This document shows positions 6,798 through 11,879 of a DNA stretch of 11,879 nt, one piece after another; the first letter of the stretch is position 1; each line of letters starts with the position of its first letter. The position numbers and the translations under genes were made by a program. Source of the DNA: Alphaproteobacteria bacterium (lineage in GTDB: Bacteria; Pseudomonadota; Alphaproteobacteria; DAOWDM01); NCBI GenBank assembly GCA_030639035.1, contig DAOWDM010000062.1, positions 1 through 11,879 of the forward strand, read 5' to 3'. The notes under the pieces were generated by a model. It was not told the DNA's origin and ran no database searches. It saw only the letters and a list, made by a program, of their open reading frames with translations.

Positions 6798-7583
6798 ATG
6801 TTATTTAACAAAATTATAGAATTAAAAGACACCGATGGCAGAATAGTTTTTAGTTCGGAAAAAACAAATAACATTAAAGAATGCCTTGAACTTGCTATTG
6901 AATCAGGTGTTACAACGGATTGCTTAGACCTAAGAGGAGCAGACCTTGAAAGAGTAAACCTTAAAGGAGCAGACCTTAAAGGAGCAAACCTTGAAAGTGC
7001 AAACCTTAAATATGCAAAGCTTGAAGGGGCAAGGCTTGAAGGGGCAAAATTTAAAGGGGCAAACCTTAAAGGAGCAAACCTTGAAGGGGCAAATCTTAAC
7101 TATGCAAAGCTTGAAGGGGCAAACCTTGAAAGTGCAAACCTTGAAAGTGCAAACCTTAGATGGGCAAAACTTGAAGGGGCAAAACTTAAAAAAGCAAACC
7201 TTAAATTGGCATACCTTGAAGGAGCGAACCTTAAAGGAGCGACACTTTGGTATGCAGATTTTACAGAAGCAAACCTTAAAGAAGCAAACCTTAAAGGAGC
7301 AAACCTTGAAAGAGCAAACCTTGAAAGAGCAAGCCTTAAATGGGCAAACCTTGAAGGAGCAAACCTTAAAGAGGCAAACTTTGAAGGGACAAGACTCCTA
7401 GGAGCAAACCTTGAAGGAGCTGATTTTACAAATGTAAAAACATCAACGCCTGAAATTATCCAAAAGCTTCAAGAAGAGGCTGAAAAGGCTGAAGAGGCTA
7501 AAAAAGTAGCCAATGCTACAAAAATCGCAAATGCTCAGGCTATGATTAAAGCCGCAGCAATGAACAGCAAGCATGGAAAATAA
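6798..7583 (+). CDS. Pentapeptide-repeat protein, long paralogue
   Basis: The 261-residue protein has the same layout as its neighbour: an N-terminal segment 1-43 (IELKDTDGRIVF plus helix NIKECLELAIESGV), about 34 pentapeptides (44-213), and a charged helical tail (TPEIIQKLQEEAEKAEEAKKVANA...). Both repeat domains end at the same ADFTNVKTSTPEI motif, at residue 210 here against 120 in the neighbour: exactly 90 residues or 18 pentapeptides more. Thirty-four pentapeptides correspond to about 8.5 coils of a beta helix. Aromatic residues stand at 72, 102, 122, 151/152 and 182, marking modules of 30, 20, 30, 30 and 30 residues. An AGGA ribosome-binding site precedes the ATG, and the 13-base gap suggests co-transcription with the short paralogue. 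There is no export signal. Function unknown; protein-protein or protein-DNA mimicry is an inference from the fold class only. Confidence 0.94.
   Translation: MLFNKIIELKDTDGRIVFSSEKTNNIKECLELAIESGVTTDCLDLRGADLERVNLKGADLKGANLESANLKYAKLEGARLEGAKFKGANLKGANLEGANLNYAKLEGANLESANLESANLRWAKLEGAKLKKANLKLAYLEGANLKGATLWYADFTEANLKEANLKGANLERANLERASLKWANLEGANLKEANFEGTRLLGANLEGADFTNVKTSTPEIIQKLQEEAEKAEEAKKVANATKIANAQAMIKAAAMNSKHGK
6927..7436 (+). repeat. 15-bp tandem repeat with 90-bp higher-order modules
   Basis: About 34 in-frame copies of a 15-base unit are grouped into larger blocks that start with the codons for [NTS]-L-x-[YW]-Y/A. Block boundaries are 7002, 7092, 7152, 7242 and 7332, ending at 7421, so lengths are 90, 60, 90, 90 and 90 bases. 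Because the unit is a multiple of three, gain or loss of copies keeps the frame. A +1 frame is also open across 6991-7401, a by-product of the periodicity. Confidence 0.88.
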
Positions 7584-7624
7584 TAAAAAAATCTGCAACT
7601 AGGTAAGGTTACGTAAATTTATGT

Positions 7625-7652
7625 GCTGTGCCAGTTTGTTTGCTGCCACAGC
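7625..7652 (+). other. Imperfect hairpin just upstream of rsmD
   Basis: GCTGTG (7625-7630) pairs with CACAGC (7647-7652). After one C-C mismatch, CAG (7632-7634) pairs with CTG (7643-7645) around an 8-base loop. No T-run follows on either strand, so it is not a standard terminator. It lies 20 bases before the preferred rsmD start, in the 88-base gap after the pentapeptide genes, and could be a processing or translation-control structure, or chance. Confidence 0.35.
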
Positions 7653-7671
7653 CATTAGAAAAAAAATCAAA

Positions 7672-8220
7672 ATGAGAATTATTTCAGGAAAGCACAGAGG
7701 TAAAAAGCTTGAAACCCCAAAGGGAATGGCAACTCGTCCTACTTCTGACAGGGCAAGGGAATCTGTTTTTAATATTCTCAGTCATCATGTTTCAGGTTTT
7801 TCTAAAATAGCAGTGCTGGACGTTTTTGCAGGTTCGGGGGCTCTTGGGCTGGAAGCTTTGTCTCGAGGGGCAGAGAATTCCATATTTATAGACAGCTCAA
7901 AAGATGCGATAAATGCAATAAACAAGAACTTGCATTCAATGAAGCTCGCAGACAAAGCTGTTGTATTTAAAACTGATGTTTTAAAGCTTAAAAAATGGCA
8001 AGGACAGCCTTGTTCTTTGGTGTTTTTAGATCCTCCATATGATGAGAACCTGCTTGTGCCTGCCCTTGTTGCACTAAAGGAAAAAGGCTGGATAGCTGAA
8101 AAAGCCTTATGCGTAGCTGAAATGCTAAGAGATGCAGATTTTGAACCTCCCAAAGGCTTTGAAATCTTTGACGAAAGAACCTACGGCAAAGCAAAAATCG
8201 TGTTTTTACGTGTGTTGTAA
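7672..8220 (+). CDS. rsmD: 16S rRNA (guanine(966)-N(2))-methyltransferase
   Basis: RsmD methylates N2 of G966 in 16S rRNA using S-adenosylmethionine, during small-subunit assembly. The 182-residue product has the family start MRIISGKHRGKKL, the segment ATRPTSDRARESVFNIL (20-36), SAM motif I (LDVFAGSGALGLEALSRGA, 49-67), an acidic residue after motif II (FIDSS) and the catalytic motif IV FLDPPY (118-123). I chose the ATG at 7672 because the family begins here. An in-frame ATG at 7621 would add 17 unrelated residues, although it has a better ribosome-binding site (TAAGG) than 7672, which has none. The gene follows the pentapeptide pair by 88 bases and converges with the O-antigen ligase gene, overlapping it by 15 bases. 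Confidence 0.95.
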   Translation: MRIISGKHRGKKLETPKGMATRPTSDRARESVFNILSHHVSGFSKIAVLDVFAGSGALGLEALSRGAENSIFIDSSKDAINAINKNLHSMKLADKAVVFKTDVLKLKKWQGQPCSLVFLDPPYDENLLVPALVALKEKGWIAEKALCVAEMLRDADFEPPKGFEIFDERTYGKAKIVFLRVL

Positions 8221-9420
8221 TTTATCAGAAACGGCTAGAGTCATAATCCCTGTTGATAACCATGCTCCTGCAAGCCACCAGTTTTGCCAGACTCCGAAAC
8301 TTAATGATGAAATGGTAAGAAAAGAGACAAAACACGCACTTGTTGATGCAAGAATCAAGGGATTGCTTGAAAAACGCTGCAATAAAAAACGCACTGTTCC
8401 TAATATAAAACCTAAATAACAAAAAATCCCTGCAAGTCCCAACTCAAGCCATATTTGCAAAACTCCATTATGAGGGTGAAGAGGCAAAGGAGTGTCTATA
8501 ATCTGCATATTTTTAGGCTCATTAGGATTAAGAAGAACCTTCCCCTGCTTTTCCCCCATTTCACGGGAGGAGTTAAGCCCATGCCCAAAAAACGGACGTT
8601 CGGCTGTTTTCTCTGAAACAAATTTCCATATAATCAAACGATGTTTCCACGAGCTTGCAAGTTGAATATTATAGCTATCAATAGTGTCAAGATTTACAAG
8701 CTTTGTTGACAACGTTGGAGCAGCTAAAACTATGCTTGAAAATATTAGAAAAATTAAGATAACAGCAGGACGTTTGAACATATACACCAGAACAAAAGTC
8801 ACGGCAGAAGTTCCAACCGCTACAACAGCGGCCGCCATTGGAAGAAAAATAATAACAGCAATAGCTACAGTTAAAAACACTCCTGCAAACAACCGTTTCT
8901 GACTTCTTAAAAGCATTAGAAATATTGGATAAATCATCACAGCAAGCACAGATGCTCCACGACCTATTTTGTTGAGATTAACCTGTTTCCACCCCTTTAT
9001 AAAACTGGCTAAAGCTCCGTTGGAAAGAATATCTATAGTGTAAAAACACAATATGCAGCAGATTGATATAATGACTATGCGTTTAGCTTTTTCAGTTTGC
9101 TCAGGTGAAAGCTGTCTTATGGAAACTATCATAAGCAGTCCAGCTATAAAAAGCAGTATAAGCCTTGAACCAAGATGCAAAGCCAAAGCCGTATTATCTG
9201 CCCAGCAGGAACTAATCAGCCCAAGACAAAGAAGCCCTAAAATAGAAACTCCAGTCTTTGAAAAAAGGATTTCTTTCAATAAGCCCCAAGATTTAAGCCA
9301 TTTAACACAAAAAACCGACAGCACAAGAAGCACAACCGTCCCATTGCTAGCATAAGGAATAACAAACGCAAGTCCTGCCAGTGTTAGGTATAAAAATATC
9401 TGTCGGTTACAAAATTTCAT
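8206..9420 (-). CDS. O-antigen ligase / polymerase family membrane protein (WaaL/Wzy type)
   Basis: This 404-residue protein is very hydrophobic, with roughly ten to twelve membrane segments. The family region is at about 183-345: a membrane helix pair, then a periplasmic loop with SSWKHRLIIWKF (H260, R261), ERPFFGHGLNSS (275-284), and PLHPHNGVLQIWLELGLAGI (313-332) with H315 and H317. This Arg / GxG / HxHN-plus-Leu-rich-helix pattern is the signature of WaaL-type ligases and related Wzy polymerases. Ligases transfer undecaprenyl-linked polysaccharide to lipid A core on the periplasmic face. Choosing between ligase, O-antigen polymerase and protein O-oligosaccharyltransferase is not possible from sequence alone. 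No other polysaccharide genes are nearby. No clear ribosome-binding site precedes the ATG. It is divergent from the Bax-like gene (93-base gap) and its stop lies inside the end of rsmD. Confidence 0.88.
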   Translation of the reverse strand: MKFCNRQIFLYLTLAGLAFVIPYASNGTVVLLVLSVFCVKWLKSWGLLKEILFSKTGVSILGLLCLGLISSCWADNTALALHLGSRLILLFIAGLLMIVSIRQLSPEQTEKAKRIVIISICCILCFYTIDILSNGALASFIKGWKQVNLNKIGRGASVLAVMIYPIFLMLLRSQKRLFAGVFLTVAIAVIIFLPMAAAVVAVGTSAVTFVLVYMFKRPAVILIFLIFSSIVLAAPTLSTKLVNLDTIDSYNIQLASSWKHRLIIWKFVSEKTAERPFFGHGLNSSREMGEKQGKVLLNPNEPKNMQIIDTPLPLHPHNGVLQIWLELGLAGIFCYLGFILGTVRFLLQRFSSNPLILASTSACFVSFLTISSLSFGVWQNWWLAGAWLSTGIMTLAVSDKLQHT

Positions 9421-9457
9421 TTTTTGTTTCTGTTTTGTTTTTATTCATAGCTATTTC

Positions 9458-9498
9458 CTGACAATGTGTTATAAGTGTCTTTTTATACAATAACACTT
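9458..9498 (+). promoter_or_regulatory. Candidate promoter with overlapping inverted repeats ahead of the Bax-like gene
   Basis: CTGACA (9458-9463, one base off -35 consensus) is followed by an AT-rich -10 region (TTTTAT at 9481-9486 at 17-base spacing, or TATACA at 9484-9489). Two overlapping dyads lie here: GTGTTAT (9466-9472) with ATAACAC (9490-9496), and TAAGTGT (9472-9478) with ACACTTA (9493-9499). They flank the -10 region, as an operator would, but may equally be chance in AT-rich DNA. The gap is divergent, so it could also affect the ligase gene. Confidence 0.3.
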
Positions 9499-9513
9499 AA
9501 GGAAAAACTATAA

Positions 9514-10407
9514 ATGAGAAAAAAACATATAGTTTTTATTTCAGCTGTTTTAGTTTCATTATGCTCCATATTCTTTTTTGCTCAAAAATCAGGGGCTTTT
9601 ATTGGAAGCGGATATGATGACGGTATAAGCCTGTATTCTGTTGATGCAAAAGAACTTTCTTTGACTTTTGATGAATACGGCTATGTTTTTAATGACATCA
9701 TTGCTGGAAAAAGCGATGTTCCTCGTATTTTTGCAGCAGTAAATCCAAAAAATATAAAAGATTTGAAAAAACCAAAACAAAAGCAGACTCTTTTCCTTAA
9801 AATGATGCTTCCTTTAACTTTAAGAGCTAACGAAGATATTCTTGAAGATAGAAAAAAACTTATAAAAATTAAAAAAGATTTTGATGCAGGAAATTCTTTA
9901 TCAAAAGAAAACACCGAATGGGTGAATAATCTTGCTAAAAAATATAAGGCAAAAGGTGAAATTGATGAACAGCTGAAAAAACTTTATGTCCGAGTTGATG
10001 CTGTTCCGCCTGCTTTATGCCTTACTCAAGCCGTAATAGAAAGTGCATGGGGAACTTCACGTTTTGCTATAGAAGGCAATGCTCTTTTTGGCGAGTGGAC
10101 GAATGACGGAACAGGAATAATTCCAGCGAAAAGGTCGGCAGGACTGACTCACAGAATAAGGGCATTCAAAAATTTAGCAGGGGCTATAAAAAGCTATATG
10201 AGAAATCTCAACACGCACCGAGCCTATGCAAAGTTCAGAAAAATGCGAGCTACAAGCCGTGAAGAAGGAAAAACCCTAAGCGGAAGCAATCTTGCAAATG
10301 CAATGACGGAATATTCTGCCAAAGGACAAGAATACGTTGACAGCCTGCACTCGATTATAAACAATTATAAACTAGCTGCTCTTGATAAGGTGCAATTAAA
10401 AAAATAA
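9514..10407 (+). CDS. Bax-like glucosaminidase (mannosyl-glycoprotein endo-beta-N-acetylglucosaminidase family)
   Basis: The 297-residue protein has a hydrophobic N-terminal segment (residues 5-23), a signal peptide or anchor, so it acts in the periplasm. The catalytic region covers about 155-290: VPPALCLTQAVIESAWGTSRFAIEGNALFGEW (164-195) contains the likely catalytic E176 and is the strong signature of E. coli Bax-type proteins in the glucosaminidase/FlgJ-like hydrolase family, which cut glycan strands of peptidoglycan. RIRAFKNLAGAIKSYMRNLNTHRAY and LANAMTEYSAKGQEYVDSL are also typical. Residues 40-150 are a poorly conserved helical stretch. A good AAGGA ribosome-binding site sits upstream. 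rocD follows after 13 bases, so the two are probably co-transcribed, although their functions do not obviously connect. Whether the enzyme is an N-acetylglucosaminidase or a muramidase is not settled by sequence. Confidence 0.9.
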   Translation: MRKKHIVFISAVLVSLCSIFFFAQKSGAFIGSGYDDGISLYSVDAKELSLTFDEYGYVFNDIIAGKSDVPRIFAAVNPKNIKDLKKPKQKQTLFLKMMLPLTLRANEDILEDRKKLIKIKKDFDAGNSLSKENTEWVNNLAKKYKAKGEIDEQLKKLYVRVDAVPPALCLTQAVIESAWGTSRFAIEGNALFGEWTNDGTGIIPAKRSAGLTHRIRAFKNLAGAIKSYMRNLNTHRAYAKFRKMRATSREEGKTLSGSNLANAMTEYSAKGQEYVDSLHSIINNYKLAALDKVQLKK

Positions 10408-10420
10408 CGGAGTTATATCC

Positions 10421-11614
10421 ATGAATGCTATTGAGCTTGAAGGTAAATACTGTGCAAAAAACTACCTCCCTTTGCCTGTTGTTCTAGTTCGTGGTGAAGG
10501 CGTTTGGCTGTGGGACGAAGACGGCAATAAATACCTTGATATGATGAGTGCATATTCTGCCGTCAGCCACGGACATTCTAACCCAAGATTAGTAAAAGTT
10601 TTTCAGGAACAGGCTGGAAAACTAGCAATTGTTTCCAGAGCTTATTACACAAACAAGCTTGGACCTTTGGCTAAAAAATTATGCGAAATATCTGGCTTGG
10701 ATATGATGCTACCTATGAATACAGGGGCAGAAGCCGTTGAAACTGGAATAAAAGCCTCTCGTTTGTGGGGCTACAAAGTAAAAAACATTCCCGAAAACAA
10801 AGCTGAAATTATTGTTGCAGAAGGCAATTTTCATGGACGCACAACAACAATTATAGGCTTTTCTTCAGAAAAAGAATATCAGGACGGTTTTGGTCCTTTT
10901 ACAGCAGGTTTTAATCTTGTTCCATACGGAGATGTTTCTGCTATTGAAAAAGCTATAACTCCGAACACCTGTGCAGTTATGGTCGAGCCTATTCAGGGAG
11001 AAGGCGGAATTAAGCTTCCTTCTGAAAACTATATACGTGAGCTAAGACGTGTTTGTGATGAAAACAATGTTCTTTTGATGCTTGATGAAATTCAATCAGG
11101 CTTTGGGCGTACAGGAAAAATGTTTTGCTTTGAACACGACAACATACTGCCAGATATTCTGTTGCTTGGAAAAGCCCTTGGCGGAGGAATGATGCCGTTA
11201 TCTGCTGTTATCGGAAAAAAAGAAGTCATGGAACTTTTTGTTCCAGGAAGTCATGGCTCTACATTCGGCGGAAATCCTCTTGCATGCACTGTAGGACTGG
11301 AAGCACTAAAAATTCTTGAGGAAGAAAATCTTATAGAAAACAGTGCTGAACTTGGTGCTTATATGATGGACGAGCTGCGTAAAATCAACAGCCCAGCCAT
11401 TAAAAAAGTCAGAGGTCGCGGCTTGTGGATAGGCGTTGTAATAAAACCTGATATTATCACGGCTCGCAAATTTTGTGAGATGCTGAAAGAAGAAGGCGTT
11501 TTATCAAAAGAAACACATGAAACAGTAGTAAGATTTGCTCCACCGCTTATTATAACAAAAGAACAAATCGACTGGGTGCTTGAAAAAATCAGAAAAGTAC
11601 TTGCAGAAATATAA
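10421..11614 (+). CDS. rocD: Ornithine--oxo-acid aminotransferase
   Basis: This class III PLP-dependent aminotransferase converts ornithine and 2-oxoglutarate to glutamate-5-semialdehyde and glutamate, linking arginine/ornithine to proline and glutamate. The 397-residue length matches bacterial RocD. The start NYLPLPVVLVRGEGVWLWD and the segment YLDMMSAYSAVSHGHSNP (38-55) are characteristic of ornithine aminotransferase. Motifs include NTGAEAVETGIKASRLWGYK (100-119), NFHGRTT (136-142), LMLDEIQSGFGRTGKMF (219-235, D222 and Q225) and LLLGKALGGGMMPLSAV (247-263, with PLP lysine K251). GSTFGGNPLAC (279-289) completes the cofactor site. Acetylornithine aminotransferase (ArgD) is the main alternative, but the N-terminal and MMPLSAV motifs favour RocD. 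A CGGAG ribosome-binding site precedes the ATG. No other arginine-pathway genes are in the window. Confidence 0.93.
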   Translation: MNAIELEGKYCAKNYLPLPVVLVRGEGVWLWDEDGNKYLDMMSAYSAVSHGHSNPRLVKVFQEQAGKLAIVSRAYYTNKLGPLAKKLCEISGLDMMLPMNTGAEAVETGIKASRLWGYKVKNIPENKAEIIVAEGNFHGRTTTIIGFSSEKEYQDGFGPFTAGFNLVPYGDVSAIEKAITPNTCAVMVEPIQGEGGIKLPSENYIRELRRVCDENNVLLMLDEIQSGFGRTGKMFCFEHDNILPDILLLGKALGGGMMPLSAVIGKKEVMELFVPGSHGSTFGGNPLACTVGLEALKILEEENLIENSAELGAYMMDELRKINSPAIKKVRGRGLWIGVVIKPDIITARKFCEMLKEEGVLSKETHETVVRFAPPLIITKEQIDWVLEKIRKVLAEI

Positions 11615-11691
11615 GCTAGTCTCTATCTGTTCCTAATCGAATCGATTTAGCTTTATATAGAATTCTTTGTTTTTTATATACTACGCTAGTT

Positions 11692-11703
11692 ATACTCGAA
11701 CCA
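11692..11703 (+). repeat. Partial copy of the palindromic element's left end
   Basis: ATACTCGAACCA here repeats exactly at 11717-11728, 25 bases further on, inside the palindromic element. It looks like a truncated neighbour copy or the remains of a duplicated insertion. The rest of the element is missing at this copy. Confidence 0.5.
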
Positions 11704-11713
11704 GCTCCAATTT

Positions 11714-11792
11714 GTCATACTCGAACCAAAGGTTCGGGTATCCAGTCTTTCTTAAAAAGATTCTGGATTCCCAGCCTTTGGCTGAGAATGAC
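11714..11792 (+). repeat. Palindromic intergenic element, cloverleaf-like
   Basis: A 79-base element lies in the intergenic DNA after rocD. Four stems nest: an outer stem GTCATACTC (11714-11722) with GAGAATGAC (11784-11792), 8 of 9 pairs; a left hairpin GAACC-AAA-GGTTC (11723-11735); a central arm GGGTATCCAG (11736-11745) with CTGGATTCCC (11763-11772), 9 of 10 pairs, extended by TCTTT/AAAGA around CTTAA; and a right hairpin AGCC-TTTG-GGCT-type (11773-11783). Small palindromic repeats with GTCAT ends and a GGATTCCC-like core are known as dispersed elements in many bacterial genomes, including Rickettsia-like ones, from memory. It may be a MITE-like or REP-like element, or act in termination. 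No open frame is seen. Confidence 0.75.
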
Positions 11793-11800
11793 AGCGTGGG

Positions 11801-11818
11801 GTCGCTTACGCTCGCAAT
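11801..11818 (+). other. Fragment resembling a dispersed-repeat motif
   Basis: GTCGCTTACGCTCGCAAT reads on the other strand as ATTGCGAGCGTAAGCGAC, similar to the ATTGCGAGC... motif I recall from dispersed palindromic repeats in bacterial genomes. It is slightly GC-rich against its surroundings and lies directly after the cloverleaf element. Nearby TGTCA (11825-11829) and TGACA (11840-11844), then GTTTTT, could form a weak terminator-like hairpin. I see no gene in 11615-11879. Confidence 0.3.
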
Positions 11819-11879
11819 TGTAGATGTCAACTAATTCGATGACAGTTTTTAATAATAGCTATCTTGTCAAACTCAGTCG

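Noticed and set aside
6991..7401. A 136-codon frame in the +1 register of the long pentapeptide gene, itself repetitive (QTLKE-like)
   Set aside because: It is a by-product of a 15-base repeat without stops in this register. It has no own ribosome-binding site, and the main frame matches a known repeat fold with conserved caps.
6927..7436. CRISPR-like array
   Set aside because: The 15-base periodicity is continuous, has no unique spacers and is fully explained as coding pentapeptide repeats.
7621..7671. Upstream ATG extending rsmD by 17 residues
   Set aside because: The family typically begins MRII(S/A)GxxRG, which matches the ATG at 7672. The extra residues look unrelated and overlap a hairpin. 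Kept only as an alternative because its ribosome-binding site is better.
11714..11792. tRNA gene suggested by the cloverleaf-like fold
   Set aside because: There is no TTC-type T-loop, no D-loop motif, no anticodon-loop context and the hairpin loops have only three to four bases.

Overview
This AT-rich window most likely comes from an alphaproteobacterium with a compact, host-associated or gut-type genome. The evidence is the tadA / rluB / rsmD neighbourhood, which I recall as common in alphaproteobacteria, a signal-less SLT-type muramidase of an alphaproteobacterial style, and densely packed genes with 0-1 base junctions. No rRNA, tRNA, CRISPR array, transposase or prophage module is visible. 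The taxonomic guess rests on gene content and order, not on a search.

Layout. Positions 1-1234 (minus) are the 5' part of a TPR-like helical protein gene that runs off the left edge; it has its own extended -10 promoter. Positions 1325-4306 (minus) form a tight operon read from right to left: tadA (tRNA A34 deaminase), a small secreted FliL-like protein, xseA (exonuclease VII large subunit) and a secreted M23 endopeptidase. A run of eight G sits in the ribosome-binding region of the small secreted gene. Positions 4392-8220 (plus) start divergently from tadA: a lytic-transglycosylase-like gene, rluB (23S rRNA pseudouridine synthase), two tandem paralogous pentapeptide-repeat genes, and rsmD (16S rRNA guanine-N2 methyltransferase). 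A WaaL/Wzy-type O-antigen ligase gene (8206-9420, minus) converges on rsmD and overlaps its end by 15 bases. A Bax-type glucosaminidase gene and rocD (ornithine aminotransferase) follow on the plus strand (9514-11614). The right end (11615-11879) is intergenic and holds a palindromic element that can fold into a cloverleaf-like four-stem structure, plus repeat fragments.

Two themes dominate. One is RNA modification (tadA, rluB, rsmD). The other is the cell envelope: three unrelated peptidoglycan hydrolase families (M23, SLT-like, Bax-like) and an O-antigen ligase lie within about 9 kb. The least ordinary locus is the pentapeptide-repeat pair between rluB and rsmD. The two proteins share their N- and C-terminal segments but differ by exactly 18 pentapeptides in the repeat domain. 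The longer one is built from a higher-order six-pentapeptide (90-bp) module marked by an aromatic residue. I do not see a complete new defence or mobile system.
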